NCBI GenBank assembly: GCA_036785325.1
Contig: JAXIVH010000050.1
Coordinates: 744,001-808,000 of the forward strand
Source: Urophycis tenuis
Taxonomy: Eukaryota > Chordata > Actinopteri > Gadiformes > Phycidae
Length of the DNA stretch: 64,000 bases
Direction of reading: 5' to 3'
Position numbers and translations under genes: made by a program. The notes beneath the pieces were generated by a model, which saw nothing but the letters and a program-made list of their open reading frames with translations, did not search any database and was not told the DNA's origin. Positions 11,046 to 23,659 of this stretch are shown in pieces (the stretch's first letter is position 1; each line of letters opens with the position of its first letter).

Positions 11046-12957
11046 CCAACAGAACACACATGAATCAGCTTATTATTTCGACGACCCATGGGCAAATATA
11101 GTCATGCCATACGTCGTTGGAAAGCTTAGATTTCCCCGTTTAAAATGAGCCAATCTCCGAGCAATTTGGTTGCTCACAGACAAATCTGCATCAGGTTGAC
11201 TGAAGTCTACACAGCAGCTAAAGACATACCTTCAACGTTTCAATTAACATCAATCTTTCCTTACAGAACACAAATTATTTAGCTTAGTATTTCAACGACC
11301 CTTTAGTGAATATAGTCTTGCCATACGCCGTTGGAAAGCTTAGATTTCCCCGCTTAAAATGAGCCCATCCTCGAGCAGTCTGGTTGATCACAGACTAAAC
11401 TGCGTCAGGTTGACTGAAGTCTACCCAGCAGCTAAAAACATACCTTCAACGTTTCAATTAACATCAATCTTTCCTTACAGACCACAAATTAATTAGCTTA
11501 GTATTTCAATGACCCATGAGTCAATATAGTCTTGCCATACGCCGTTGGAAAGCTTAGATTTCCCCGCTTAAAATGAGCCCATCCGCGAGCAGTCTGGTTG
11601 ATCACAGACTAAACTGCGTCAGGTTGACTGAAGTCTACCCAGCAGCTAAAAACATACCTTCAACGTTTCAATTAACATCAATCTTTCCTTACAGACCACA
11701 AATTAATTAGCTTAGTATTTCAATGACCCATGAGTCAATATAGTCTTGCCATACGCCGTTGGAAAGCTTAGATTTCCCCGCTTAAAATGAGCCCATCCGC
11801 GAGCAGTCTGGTTGATCACAGACTAAACTGCGTCAGGTTGAATGAAGTCTACCCAGCAGCTAAAAACATACCTTTAACGTTTCAATTGACATCAATCTTT
11901 CCTTACAGAACACAAATTAATTAGCTTAGTATTTCAACGGGCCATGGGTGAATATAGTCTTGCCATACGCCGTTGAAAAGCTTAGATTTCCCCGCTTAAA
12001 ATGAGCCCATCCGCGAGCAGTCTGGTTGATCACAGACTAAACTGCGTCAGGTTGACTGAAGTCTACCCAGCAGCTAAAAACATACCTTCAACGTTTCAAT
12101 TAACATCAATCTTTCCTTACAGAACACAAATTAATTAGCTTAGTATTTCAATGACCCATGAGTCAATATAGTCTTGCCATAGGCCGTTGGAAAGCTTAGA
12201 TTTCCCCGCTTAAAATGAGCCCATCCGCGAGCAGTCTGGTTGATCACAGACTAAACTGCGTCAGGTTGAATGAAGTCTACCCAGCAGCTAAAAACATACC
12301 TTTAACGTTTCAATTAACATCAATCTTTCCTTACAGAACACAAATTAATTAGCTTAGTATTTCAAAGGCCCTTTGGTGTATATAGTCTTGCCATACGCCG
12401 TTGAAAAGCTTAGATTTCCCCGCTTATAATGAGCCCATCCCCAAGCAATTTGGTTGCTCAGAGACAAAACTGTGTCAGGTTGACTGAAGTCTACCCAGCA
12501 GCTAAAAACATACCTTCAACGTTTCAATTAACATCAATCTTTCCTTACAGAACACAAATTAATTAGCTTAGTATTTCAACGACCCATGAGTCAATATAGT
12601 CTAGCCATACGCCGTTGGAAAGCTTAGATTTCCCTGCTTAAAATAAGCCCATCCGCGAGCAGTCTGCTTGCTCACAGACAAAACTGCGTCAGGTTGACTG
12701 AAGTCTAACCAGCAGCTAAAAACATACCTTCAACGTTTCAATTAAGATCAATCTTTCAATAAAGAACAGAAATTAATTAGCTTAGTATTTCAACGACCCA
12801 TGACTCAATATAGTCTTGCCATACGCCGTTGGGAACCTTAGATTTCCCCGCTTAAAATGAGCCCATCCGCGAGCAATTTGGTTGCTCACAGACTAAACTG
12901 CGTCAGGTTGAATGAAGTCTACCCAGCAGCTAAAAACATACCTTCAACTTTTCAATT
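11046..12957 (+). repeat. 214-bp monomer array A3 (9 monomers)
   Basis: 1912 bp, exactly 9 x 214 minus 14. Exit-type first monomer (with AGCCAATCTCC) and entry-type variant near 12757. No gene seen. Confidence 0.93.
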
Positions 12958-13173
12958 CACGCGTTTTTTTTGTAATACGTGTAGCTATGATAAAGGACAC
13001 ATGTTTTGGCCTGTTTTATTATTCATAGTTGGCTTAACAGTAATAGAATATTATTATATGCTATAAGTGACCAGACGTCCGAGATCAAAACTGGGAGCAT
13101 AATCCCCGAGAAGGGGGAAAAAAAGGGTCAGCTATGTTTAAGTATATATATATATGTGTGTGTATATATGCGC

Positions 13174-13250
<77 letters not shown>

Positions 13251-13853
13251 AATCACTTACTTGGAACGGCATGATCCCACATCGCTGTGAAGGGACGGCG
13301 TTAACCAGGTGGGCGTGCAACCCCTCGAGAGAGTTGCTGCCTCACCGGCACTTGTACTTGTTCAGCCGGATGCAGTTCTTCACAACCACCTTCACAGAGA
13401 CATACAGCTGTATGCCAGGGGGGTCATGTAACACACAACCTATTGCAAGGTCCTCATTTATGCTGGTGTCATTTTGAAATGTTACCATATACAAGTTTGA
13501 ATGGTTTTGACACACGATGACTGCAGAGACAGCTGCAGGATGGCCCACGAAGCAGGACGGAGGGGGCCTGTGGCTGTGCGGGGAGGACCAGCGGTATGGG
13601 TGCTGCCGACACAGGGGGCGGGCGGGCCACAGGCTGACGCAGCAGGAGGCCTCGGCTGGAGGCGGGTGGGCGCAGGAGGCTTCGGCCGGGTGGAGGACGA
13701 CAACGCAGTGGGCTGAACGGGCCGGTTGGTGGGAGTCACAGGCTCTGGCTCATCAACAAATAACCTGGAAATATAAAATACACACGTGATCAGTATTGAT
13801 ATTGATATCTTTTATAAGAACACTGTTCATACCGTTTACACTTTTTATACAAC

Positions 13854-13865
13854 TGTTTATACAAT
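13854..13865. repeat. Target-site duplication, left copy
   Basis: TGTTTATACAAT, repeated exactly at 17217-17228. The unoccupied site in the other long units has one copy, so the insertion boundaries can be read directly. Confidence 0.92.
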
Positions 13866-16800
13866 CTCCTCCATGAGCTGCCACCTTAACGTGGTGGAGG
13901 GGTTTGCGTGTCCCAATGACCCTGGGGGCTATATTGTCGGGGGCTTCATGCCCCTGGTAGGGTCACCCAAGGCAAACAGGTCCTAGGCGAGGGTCCAGAC
14001 GAAGAGTGGCTCAAAGACCCCAATGATGAAAAGTAACTTTGGCACGGAGTTTCCCTTGCCCGGACGTGGGTCACCGGGGCCCCCCCCTGGAGCTAGGCCT
14101 GGGGGAAGGGCCCGTTGGCGAGCGCCTGGTGGCCGGGTCTACGCCCGCGGGGCCCGGTCGGGCACAGCCCGAAGGAACGACGCGGGACCCTCTTCCCATG
14201 GGTTCACCACCCGTGGGAGGGGCCAAAGGGGTCGGGTGCGATGTGAGCTGGGCGGCAGCAGGAGGCGGGGACCTGGGCGGTCCGACCCTCAGCTGCAGAA
14301 GCTAGCTCTGGGGACGTGGAACGTCACCTCTCTGGCGGGGAAGGAGCCGGAGCTGGTGTGCGAGGCTGAGAGGTACCGGCTGGACATAGTCGGGCTCACC
14401 TCGACACACAGTTTGGGCTCCGGAACCAGCGTCCTTGAGAGGGGTTGGACTCTTTTCCACTCTGGAGTTGCCCCTGGGGAGAGGCGCCGAGCGGGGGTGG
14501 GATTGCTTATTTCCCCCCGGCTCGGCGCCTGTACGTTGGGGTTCACCCCGGTGGACGAGAGGGTAGCCTCCCTCCGCCTTCAGGTGGGGGGACGGGTCCT
14601 GACTGTCGTTTGTGCTTATGCACCGAACGGCAGTTCAGAGTACCCACCCTTTCTGGAGTCCTTGGAGGGGGTGTTAGAAAGCGCCCCGTCTGGGGACTCC
14701 CTTGTTCTGCTGGGGGACTTCAACGCCCATGTGGGCAATGACAGTGAGACCTGGAGGGGCGTGATTGGGAGGAACGGTCCCCCCGATCTGAACCCGAGTG
14801 GTGTTTTGTTGTTGGACTTCTGTGCTCGTCATGGATTGTCCATAACGAACACCATGTTCAAGCATAAGGGTGTCCACATGTGCACTTGGCACCAGGACAC
14901 CCTAGGCCGCAGTTCGATGATCGACTTTGTAGTTGTATCATCGGACTTGCGGCCGCATGTCTTGGACACTCGGGTGAAGAGAGGGGCGGAGCTGTCAACT
15001 GATCACCACCTGGTGGCGAGTTGGCTCCGATGGCGGGGGAAGATGCCGGTCAGACCTGGCAGACCCAAACGTTCTGTGAGGGTCTGCTGGGAACGTCTGG
15101 CTGAATCTCCTGTCAGAACGAGCTTCAACTCCCACCTCCGGGAGAGCTTCAACCATGTCCCGGGGGAGGCGGGGGACATAGAGTCCGAGTGGACCTTGTT
15201 CCGTGCCTCCATTGTTGAAGCGGCCGACCGGAGCTGTGGCCGTAAGGTCGTCGGTGCCTGTCGCGGCGGCAACCCCCGAACCCGCTGGTGGACCCCAGCG
15301 GTAAGGGATGCCGTCAAGCTGAAGAAGGAGTCCTACCGGGCCTTTTTGGCCCACGGGACTCCTGAGGCAGCTGATGGGTACCGGCGGGCCAAGCGGGGCG
15401 CGGCGTCGGCGGTTGCGGAGGCAAAAACTCGGGTGTGGGAGGAGTTTGGTGAGGCCATGGAGAAGGACTTCCGAACGGCTTCGAGGAGGTTCTGGACCAC
15501 CATCCGGCGTCTCAGGAGGGGGAAGCAGTGCTCTGTCAACACCGTGTATGGGAGAGACGGGGCGCTGCTGACCTCGACTCGGGACGTTGTGAATCGGTGG
15601 GGGGAATACTTCGAAGACCTCCTCAATCCCACCAACACGCCTTCCACTGAGGAAGCAGGGTCTGGGGACTCGGGGGGGGACTCTCCTATCTCCGGGGCTG
15701 AGATCGCCGAGGTGGTTAAAAAGCTCCTCGGTGGCAAGGCCCCGGGGGTGGACGAGATCCACCCCGAGTTCCTAAAGGCCCTGGATGCTGTGGGGCTGTC
15801 TTGGTTGACACGTCTCTGCAGCATCGCGTGGACATCGGGGGCAGTGCCTCTGGATTGGCAGACCGGGGTTGTGGTTCCCCTCTTCAAAAAGGGGGACCGG
15901 AGGGTGTGCTCCAACTACAGGGGGATCACACTCCTCAGCCTCCCCGGTAAGGTCTATTCGGGGGTCCTGGAGAGGAGGGTCCGTAGGATAGTCGAACCTC
16001 GGATTCAGGAGGAGCAATGTGGTTTTCGTTCCGGCCGTGGAACTGTGGACCAGCTCTATACCCTTGGCGCGGTACTCGAGGGTGCATGGGAGTTCGCCCA
16101 ACCAGTCTACATGTGCTTTGTGGACTTGGAGAAGGCGTTCGACCGTGTCCCTCGGGGAGCCCTGTGGGGGGTGCTCCGGGAGTATGGGGTACCGGGCCCG
16201 CTGTTACGGGCCATCGGGTCCCTGTACTCCCGGTGCCAGAGCTTGGTCCGCATTGCCGGCAGTAAGTCGAGCCTGTTTCCGGTGAGAGTTGGCCTCCGCC
16301 AGGGCTGCCCTTTGTCACCGATTCTGTTCACAACTTTTATGGACAGAATTTCTAGGCGCAGCCAGGGCGTTGAGGGGTTACGGTTCGGTGGCCTCAGGAT
16401 TGCGTCACTGCTTTTCGCAGATGATCTTGTCCTGTTGGCTTCATCGGGCCGTGACCTTCAGTTCTCACTGGAGCGGTTCGCAGCCGAATGTGAAGCGGCT
16501 GGGATGAGGATCAGCACCTCCAAATCCGAGGCCATGGTTCTCGGCCGGAAAAGGGTGGAGTGCACTCTCCGGGTCGGGGAGGAGATTCTGCCTCAAGTGG
16601 AGGAGTTCAAGTATCTCGGGGTCTTGTTCACGAGTGAGGGGAGGATGGAGCGGGAGATTGACCGACGGATCGGTGCGGCGTCGGCAGTGATGCGGGCCCT
16701 GCACCGGTCCGTCATGGTGAAGAAGGAGCTGAGCCGAAAGGCGAAGCTCTCGATTTACCGGTCAATCTACGTTCCTACCCTCACCTATGGTCACGAGCTG

Positions 16801-17216
16801 TGGGTAGTGACCGAAAGAACGAGATCGCGAATACAAGCGGCCGAAATGAGTTTCCTCCGCAGGGTGTCCGGGCTCTCCCTTAGAGATAGGGTGAGAAGCT
16901 CGGTCATCCGGGAGGGGCTCAGAGTAGAACCGCTACTCCTCCGCATCGAGAGGAGCCAGTTGCGGTGGCTCGGGCATCTAGTGAGGATGCCCCCTGGACG
17001 CCTCCCTGGGGAGGTGTTCCGGGCACGTCCCTCCGGGAGGAGGCCCCGGGGAAGACCCAGGACACGCTGGAGGGACTATGTCTCTCGGCTGGCCTGGGAA
17101 CGCCTCGGGATCCCCCCGGAAGAGCTGGACGAAGTGGCTGGGGAGAGGGAAGTCTGGGCTTCCCTCCTCAGGCTGCTGCCCCCGCGACCCGACCCCGGAT
17201 AAGCGGCAGAAATGGA
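13866..17216 (+). mobile_element. Full-length RTE/Rex3-like non-LTR retrotransposon (3351 bp)
   Basis: The element starts CTCCTCCATGAGCTGCCACC, has about 157 bp of 5' leader, one large ORF, and a very short 3' end (GATAAGCGGCAGAAATGGA) without a long poly(A), as is usual for RTE-type LINEs. A perfect 12-bp duplication flanks it. Composition is GC-rich and unlike the AT-rich satellite around it. No frameshift or stop is seen in the ORF, which suggests recent insertion, after long unit L4 existed. The assignment to the RTE clade, near fish Rex3, rests on recognised RT and C-terminal motifs and end structure. Other RTE subfamilies are possible. Confidence 0.9.
14023..17202 (+). CDS. LINE polyprotein: APE-type endonuclease plus reverse transcriptase
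   Basis: The 1059-residue protein would nick target DNA and copy the element RNA in place (target-primed reverse transcription) in the nucleus. Residues 1-95 are Gly/Arg/Pro-rich and basic. The endonuclease spans about 97-335: TWNVTSL with N100, GDFNAH with D232 and N234, and STDHH with D327-H329. Where APE-type nucleases usually have Gln-Glu, the sequence reads LTSTH (125-129); I cannot tell whether this is a family trait or a loss. The RT spans about 550-830: [19 protein letters not shown] with D701, LRQGCPLSP, and FADD with D800 and D801. The C-terminal region has a YGHELW motif and Arg-rich segments typical of RTE proteins. The ATG pair at 14023 is the natural start, 157 bp into the element. 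It stops 14 bp before the element end. It is intact and is the only convincing protein gene in the window. Confidence 0.92.
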   Translation: MMKSNFGTEFPLPGRGSPGPPPGARPGGRARWRAPGGRVYARGARSGTARRNDAGPSSHGFTTRGRGQRGRVRCELGGSRRRGPGRSDPQLQKLALGTWNVTSLAGKEPELVCEAERYRLDIVGLTSTHSLGSGTSVLERGWTLFHSGVAPGERRRAGVGLLISPRLGACTLGFTPVDERVASLRLQVGGRVLTVVCAYAPNGSSEYPPFLESLEGVLESAPSGDSLVLLGDFNAHVGNDSETWRGVIGRNGPPDLNPSGVLLLDFCARHGLSITNTMFKHKGVHMCTWHQDTLGRSSMIDFVVVSSDLRPHVLDTRVKRGAELSTDHHLVASWLRWRGKMPVRPGRPKRSVRVCWERLAESPVRTSFNSHLRESFNHVPGEAGDIESEWTLFRASIVEAADRSCGRKVVGACRGGNPRTRWWTPAVRDAVKLKKESYRAFLAHGTPEAADGYRRAKRGAASAVAEAKTRVWEEFGEAMEKDFRTASRRFWTTIRRLRRGKQCSVNTVYGRDGALLTSTRDVVNRWGEYFEDLLNPTNTPSTEEAGSGDSGGDSPISGAEIAEVVKKLLGGKAPGVDEIHPEFLKALDAVGLSWLTRLCSIAWTSGAVPLDWQTGVVVPLFKKGDRRVCSNYRGITLLSLPGKVYSGVLERRVRRIVEPRIQEEQCGFRSGRGTVDQLYTLGAVLEGAWEFAQPVYMCFVDLEKAFDRVPRGALWGVLREYGVPGPLLRAIGSLYSRCQSLVRIAGSKSSLFPVRVGLRQGCPLSPILFTTFMDRISRRSQGVEGLRFGGLRIASLLFADDLVLLASSGRDLQFSLERFAAECEAAGMRISTSKSEAMVLGRKRVECTLRVGEEILPQVEEFKYLGVLFTSEGRMEREIDRRIGAASAVMRALHRSVMVKKELSRKAKLSIYRSIYVPTLTYGHELWVVTERTRSRIQAAEMSFLRRVSGLSLRDRVRSSVIREGLRVEPLLLRIERSQLRWLGHLVRMPPGRLPGEVFRARPSGRRPRGRPRTRWRDYVSRLAWERLGIPPEELDEVAGEREVWASLLRLLPPRPDPG

Positions 17217-17228
17217 TGTTTATACAAT
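17217..17228. repeat. Target-site duplication, right copy
   Basis: TGTTTATACAAT, identical to 13854-13865. Confidence 0.92.
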
Positions 17229-17311
17229 GTCCATACTGTTTATTTATTAATGTTTATCACTGAAAAATAAAGGTGACTTGGTATGACTTGTGTGCTATTT
17301 TCTTTCCACAG

Positions 17312-17725
17312 CCAACAGAACACACATGAATCAGCTTATTATTTCGACGACCCATGGGCAAATATAGTCATGCCATACGTCGTTGGAAAGCTTAGATTTC
17401 CCCGTTTAAAATGAGCCCATCTCCGAGCAATTTGGTTGCTCACAGACAAATCTGCGTCAGGTTGACTGAAGTCTACACAGCAGCTAAAGACATACCTTCA
17501 ACGTTTCAATTAACATCAATCTTTCCTTACAGAACACAAATGAATTAGCTTAGTATTTCAACGACCCTTTAGTGAATATAGACTTGCCATACGCCGTTGG
17601 AAAGCTTAGATTTCCCCGCTTAAAATGAGCCCATCCGCGAGCAGTCTGGTTGATCACAGACTAAACTGCGTCAGGTTGACTGAAGTCTACCCAGCAGCTA
17701 AAAACATACCTTCAACTTTTCAATT
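17312..17725 (+). repeat. 214-bp monomer array A4 (2 monomers)
   Basis: 414 bp, exactly 2 x 214 minus 14: an exit-type monomer and one further monomer leading into L5. No gene seen. Confidence 0.93.
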
Positions 17726-17973
17726 CACGCGTTTTTTTTGTAATACGTGTAGCTATGATAAAGGACACATGTTTTGGCCTGTTTTATTATTCATAGTTGG
17801 CTTAACAGTAATAGAATATTATTATATGCTATAAGTGACCAGACGTCCGAGATCAAAACTGGGAGCATAATCCCCGAGAAGGGGGAAAAAAAGGGTCAGC
17901 TATGTTTAAGTATATATATATATGTGTGTGTATATATGCGAGTGTGTGTATGTGTGTGTATATATGCGCGCGC

Positions 17974-18034
<61 letters not shown>

Positions 18035-18732
18035 AATCACTTACTTGGAACGGCATGATCCCATATCGCTGTGAAGGGATGGCGTTAACCAGGTGGGCGT
18101 GCAACCCCTCGAGAGAGTTGCTGCCTCGCCGGCACTTGTACTTGTTCAGCCGGATGCAGTTCTTCACAACCACCTTCACAGAGACATACAGCTGTATGCC
18201 AGGGGGGTCCTGTAACACACAACCTATTGCAAGGTCCTCATTTATGCTGGTGTCATTTTGAAATGTTACCATATACAAGTTTGAATGGTTTTGACACACG
18301 ATGACTGCAGAGACAGCTGCAGGATGGCCCACGAAGCAGGACGGAGGGGGCCTGTGGCTGTGCGGGGAGGACCAGCGGTATGGGTGCTGCCGACACAGGG
18401 GGCGGGCGGGCCACAGGCTGACGCAGCAGGAGGCCTCGGCTGGAGGCGGGTGGGCGCAGGAGGCTTCGGCCGGGTGGAGGACGACAACGCAGTGGGCTGA
18501 ACGGGCCGGTTGGTGGGAGTCACAGGCTCTGGCTCATCAACAAATAACCTGGAAATATAAAATACACACGTGATCAGTATTGATATTGATATCTTTTATA
18601 AGAACACTGTTCATACCGTTTACACTTTTTATACAACTGTTTATACAATGTCCATACTGTTTATTTATTAATGTTTATCACTGAAAAATAAAGGTGACTT
18701 GGTATGACTTGTGTGCTATTTTCTTTCCACAG
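17726..18732. repeat. Long unit L5
   Basis: Layout as L2. TG tract about 17910-18031 with an internal CG run. Exon block 18045-18548 with CGA (Arg) after KYKC, so the downstream frame runs on to the donor through GSNSLEGLH and GIMPFQ. First of four near-identical long units (L5-L8) spaced 1649, 1633 and 1645 bp apart. Confidence 0.9.
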
Positions 18733-19360
18733 CCAACAGAACACACATGAATCAGCTTATTATTTCGACGACCCATGGGCAAATATAGTCATGCCATACG
18801 TCGTTGGAAAGCTTAGATTTCCCCGTTTAAAATGAGCCCATCTCCGAGCAATTTGGTTGCTCACAGACAAATCTGCGTCAGGTTGACTGAAGTCTACACA
18901 GCAGCTAAAGACATACCTTCAACGTTTCAATTAACATCAATCTTTCCTTACAGAACACAAATTAATTAGCTTAGTATTTCAACGACCCTTTAGTGAATAT
19001 AGTCTTGCCATACGCCGTTGGAAAGCTTAGATTTCCCCGCTTAAAAGGAGCCCATCCGCGAGCAGTCTGGTTGATCACAGACTAAACTGCGTCAGGTTGA
19101 CTGAAGTCTACCCAGCAGCTAAAAACATACCTTCAACGTTTCAATTAACATCAATCTTTCCTTACAGAACACAAATTAATTAGCTTAGTATTTCAACGAC
19201 CCATGAGTCAATATAGTCTTGCCATACGCCGTTGGAAAGCTTAGATTTCCCCGCTTAAAATGAGCCCATCCGCGAGCAGTCTGGTTGATCACAGACTAAA
19301 CTGCGTCAGGTTGACTGAAGTCTACCCAGCAGCTAAAAACATACCTTCAACTTTTCAATT
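18733..19360 (+). repeat. 214-bp monomer array A5 (3 monomers)
   Basis: 628 bp, exactly 3 x 214 minus 14. With L5 it forms a 1.64-kb higher-order unit repeated at A6 and A7. No gene seen. Confidence 0.93.
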
Positions 19361-19608
19361 CACGCGTTTTTTTTGTAATACGTGTAGCTATGATAAAGGA
19401 CACATGTTTTGGCCTGTTTTATTATTCATAGTTGGCTTAACAGTAATAGAATATTATTATATGCTATAAGTGACCAGACGTCCGAGATCAAAACTGGGAG
19501 CATAATCCCCGAGAAGGGGGAAAAAAAGGGTCAGCTATGTTTAAGTATATATATATATGTGTGTGTATATATGCGAGTGTGTGTGTGTGTGTGTATATAT
19601 GCGCGCGC

Positions 19609-19683
<75 letters not shown>

Positions 19684-20381
19684 AATCACTTACTTGGAAC
19701 GGCATGATCCCATATCGCTGTGAAGGGATGGCGTTAACCAGGTGGGCGTGCAACCCCTCGAGAGAGTTGCTGCCTCGCCGGCACTTGTACTTGTTCAGCC
19801 GGATGCAGTTCTTCACAACCACCTTCACAGAGACATACAGCTGTATGCCAGGGGGGTCCTGTAACACACAACCTATTGCAAGGTCCTCATTTATGCTGGT
19901 GTCATTTTGAAATGTTACCATATACAAGTTTGAATGGTTTTGACACACGATGACTGCAGAGACAGCTGCAGGATGGCCCACGAAGCAGGACGGAGGGGGC
20001 CTGTGGCTGTGCGGGGAGGACCAGCGGTATGGGTGCTGCCGACACAGGGGGCGGGCGGGCCACAGGCTGATGCAGCAGGAGGCCTCGGCTGGAGGCGGGT
20101 GGGCGCAGGAGGCTTCGGCCGGGTGGAGGACGACAACGCAGTGGGCTGAACGGGCCGGTTGGTGGGAGTCACAGGCTCTGGCTCATCAACAAATAACCTG
20201 GAAATATAAAATACACACGTGATCAGTATTGATATTGATATCTTTTATAAGAACACTGTTCATACCGTTTACACTTTTTATACAACTGTTTATACAATGT
20301 CCATACTGTTTATTTATTAATGTTTATCACTGAAAAATAAAGGTGACTTGGTATGACTTGTGTGCTATTTTCTTTCCACAG
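19361..20381. repeat. Long unit L6
   Basis: Near twin of L5. Exon block 19694-20197 with the CGA variant. The TG tract is about 135 bp (19546-19680), longer than in L5; together with a one-repeat change in the inner TG run this accounts for the 1649-bp spacing. Confidence 0.9.
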
Positions 20382-21009
20382 CCAACAGAACACACATGAA
20401 TCAGCTTATTATTTCGACGACCCATGGGCAAATATAGTCATGCCATACGTCGTTGGAAAGCTTAGATTTCCCCGTTTAAAATGAGCCCATCTCCGAGCAA
20501 TTTGGTTGCTCACAGACAAATCTGCGTCAGGTTGACTGAAGTCTACACAGCAGCTAAAGACATACCTTCAACGTTTCAATTAACATCAATCTTTCCTTAC
20601 AGAACACAAATTAATTAGCTTAGTATTTCAACGACCCTTTAGTGAATATAGTCTTGCCATACGCCGTTGGAAAGCTTAGATTTCCCCGCTTAAAATGAGC
20701 CCATCCGCGAGCAGTCTGGTTGATCACAGACTAAACTGCGTCAGGTTGACTGAAGTCTACCCAGCAGCTAAAAACATACCTTCAACGTTTCAATTAACAT
20801 CAATCTTTCCTTACAGAACACAAATTAATTAGCTTAGTATTTCAACGACCCATGAGTCAATATAGTCTTGCCATACGCCGTTGGAAAGCTTAGATTTCCC
20901 CGCTTAAAATGAGCCCATCCGCGAGCAGTCTGGTTGATCACAGACTAAACTGCGTCAGGTTGACTGAAGTCTACCCAGCAGCTAAAAACATACCTTCAAC
21001 TTTTCAATT
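20382..21009 (+). repeat. 214-bp monomer array A6 (3 monomers)
   Basis: 628 bp, exactly 3 x 214 minus 14; same three monomer types as A5. No gene seen. Confidence 0.93.
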
Positions 21010-21257
21010 CACGCGTTTTTTTTGTAATACGTGTAGCTATGATAAAGGACACATGTTTTGGCCTGTTTTATTATTCATAGTTGGCTTAACAGTAATAGAA
21101 TATTATTATATGCTATAAGTGACCAGACGTCCGAGATCAAAACTGGGAGCATAATCCCCGAGAAGGGGGAAAAAAAGGGTCAGCTATGTTTAAGTATATA
21201 TATATATGTGTGTGTATATATGCGAGTGTGTGTATGTGTGTGTATATATGCGCGCGC

Positions 21258-21316
<59 letters not shown>

Positions 21317-22014
21317 AATCACTTACTTGGAACGGCATGATCCCATATCGCTGTGAAGGGATGGCGTTAACCAGGTGGGCGTGCAACCCCTCGAGAGAGT
21401 TGCTGCCTCGCCGGCACTTGTACTTGTTCAGCCGGATGCAGTTCTTCACAACCACCTTCACAGAGACATACAGCTGTATGCCAGGGGGGTCATGTAACAC
21501 ACAACCTATTGCAAGGTCCTCATTTATGCTGGTGTCATTTTGAAATGTTACCATATACAAGTTTGAATGGTTTTGACACACGATGACTGCAGAGACAGCT
21601 GCAGGATGGCCCACGAAGCAGGACGGAGGGGGCCTGTGGCTGTGCGGGGAGGACCAGCGGTATGGGTGCTGCCGACACAGGGGGCGGGCGGGCCACAGGC
21701 TGATGCAGCAGGAGGCCTCGGCTGGAGGCGGGTGGGCGCAGGAGGCTTCGGCCGGGTGGAGGACGACAACGCAGTGGGCTGAACGGGCCGGTTGGTGGGA
21801 GTCACAGGCTCTGGCTCATCAACAAATAACCTGGAAATATAAAATACACACGTGATCAGTATTGATATTGATATCTTTTATAAGAACACTGTTCATACCG
21901 TTTACACTTTTTATACAACTGTTTATACAATGTCCATACTGTTTATTTATTAATGTTTATCACTGAAAAATAAAGGTGACTTGGTATGACTTGTGTGCTA
22001 TTTTCTTTCCACAG
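21010..22014. repeat. Long unit L7 (mosaic of two subtypes)
   Basis: Layout as L2, exon block 21327-21830. It carries CGA (plus-strand CTCGCC), as in L5, L6 and L8, but GGGTCATGTAAC (His), as in L2-L4, where L5, L6 and L8 have GGGTCCTGTAAC (Gln). This mixture suggests gene conversion or a recurrent change. Confidence 0.9.
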
Positions 22015-22642
22015 CCAACAGAACACACATGAATCAGCTTATTATTTCGACGACCCATGGGCAAATATAGTCATGCCATACGTCGTTGGAAAGCTTAGAT
22101 TTCCCCGTTTAAAATGAGCCCATCTCCGAGCAATTTGGTTGCTCACAGACAAATCTGCGTCAGGTTGACTGAAGTCTACACAGCAGCTAAAGACATACCT
22201 TCAACGTTTCAATTAACATCAATCTTTCCTTACAGAACACAAATTAATTAGCTTAGTATTTCAACGACCCTTTAGTGAATATAGTCTTGCCATACGCCGT
22301 TGGAAAGCTTAGATTTCCCCGCTTAAAATGAGCCCATCCGCGAGCAGTCTGGTTGATCACAGACTAAACTGCGTCAGGTTGACTGAAGTCTACCCAGCAG
22401 CTAAAAACATACCTTCAACGTTTCAATTAACATCAATCTTTCCTTACAGAACACAAATTAATTAGCTTAGTATTTCAACGACCCATGAGTCAATATAGTC
22501 TTGCCATACGCCGTTGGAAAGCTTAGATTTCCCCGCTTAAAATGAGCCCATCCGCGAGCAGTCTGGTTGATCACAGACTAAACTGCGTCAGGTTGACTGA
22601 AGTCTACCCAGCAGCTAAAAACATACCTTCAACTTTTCAATT
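22015..22642 (+). repeat. 214-bp monomer array A7 (3 monomers)
   Basis: 628 bp, exactly 3 x 214 minus 14; third copy of the A5 pattern. No gene seen. Confidence 0.93.
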
Positions 22643-22890
22643 CACGCGTTTTTTTTGTAATACGTGTAGCTATGATAAAGGACACATGTTTTGGCCTGTT
22701 TTATTATTCATAGTTGGCTTAACAGTAATAGAATATTATTATATGCTATAAGTGACCAGACGTCCGAGATCAAAACTGGGAGCATAATCCCCGAGAAGGG
22801 GGAAAAAAAGGGTCAGCTATGTTTAAGTATATATATATATGTGTGTGTATATATGCGAGTGTGTGTGTGTGTGTGTATATATGCGCGCGC

Positions 22891-22961
<71 letters not shown>

Positions 22962-23659
22962 AATCACTTACTTGGAACGGCATGATCCCATATTGCTGTG
23001 AAGGGATGGCGTTAACCAGGTGGGCGTGCAACCCCTCGAGAGAGTTGCTGCCTCGCCGGCACTTGTACTTGTTCAGCCGGATGCAGTTCTTCACAACCAC
23101 CTTCACAGAGACATACAGCTGTATGCCAGGGGGGTCCTGTAACACACAACCTATTGCAAGGTCCTCATTTATGCTGGTGTCATTTTGAAATGTTACCATA
23201 TACAAGTTTGAATGGTTTTGACACACGATGACTGCAGAGACAGCTGCAGGATGGCCCACGAAGCAGGACGGAGGGGGCCTGTGGCTGTGCGGGGAGGACC
23301 AGCGGTATGGGTGCTGCCGACACAGGGGGCGGGCGGTCCACAGGCTGATGCAGCAGGAGGCCTCGGCTGGAGGCGGGTGGGCGCAGGAGGCTTCGGCCGG
23401 GTGGAGGACGACAACGCAGTGGGCTGAACGGGCCGGTTGGTGGGAGTCACAGGCTCTGGCTCATCAACAAATAACCTGGAAATATAAAATACACACGTGA
23501 TCAGTATTGATATTGATATCTTTTATAAGAACACTGTTCATACCGTTTACACTTTTTATACAACTGTTTATACAATGTCCATACTGTTTATTTATTAATG
23601 TTTATCACTGAAAAATAAAGGTGACTTGGTATGACTTGTGTGCTATTTTCTTTCCACAG
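22643..23659. repeat. Long unit L8
   Basis: Layout as L2. The TG tract (about 22830-22957) is interrupted by one TC. Exon block 22972-23475, CGA and Gln subtype. Private changes include CATATTGC (for CATATCGC) near 22990 and GCGGTCC near 23335. Confidence 0.9.

Larger units (their letters stand above)
12958..17311. repeat. Long unit L4, split by a LINE insertion
   Basis: The two halves are 12958-13865 and 17229-17311, or 17217-17311 counting the duplicated target. Exon block 13261-13764 on the minus strand, TGA variant. Removing 13866-17216 and one 12-bp target copy restores a unit whose donor-to-end length is 687 bp, identical to its siblings. Confidence 0.9.

Noticed and set aside
14995..15762. 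A 255-codon antisense frame in the LINE
   Set aside because: Shadow of the GC-rich RT/endonuclease ORF on the plus strand; it has no recognisable domain.
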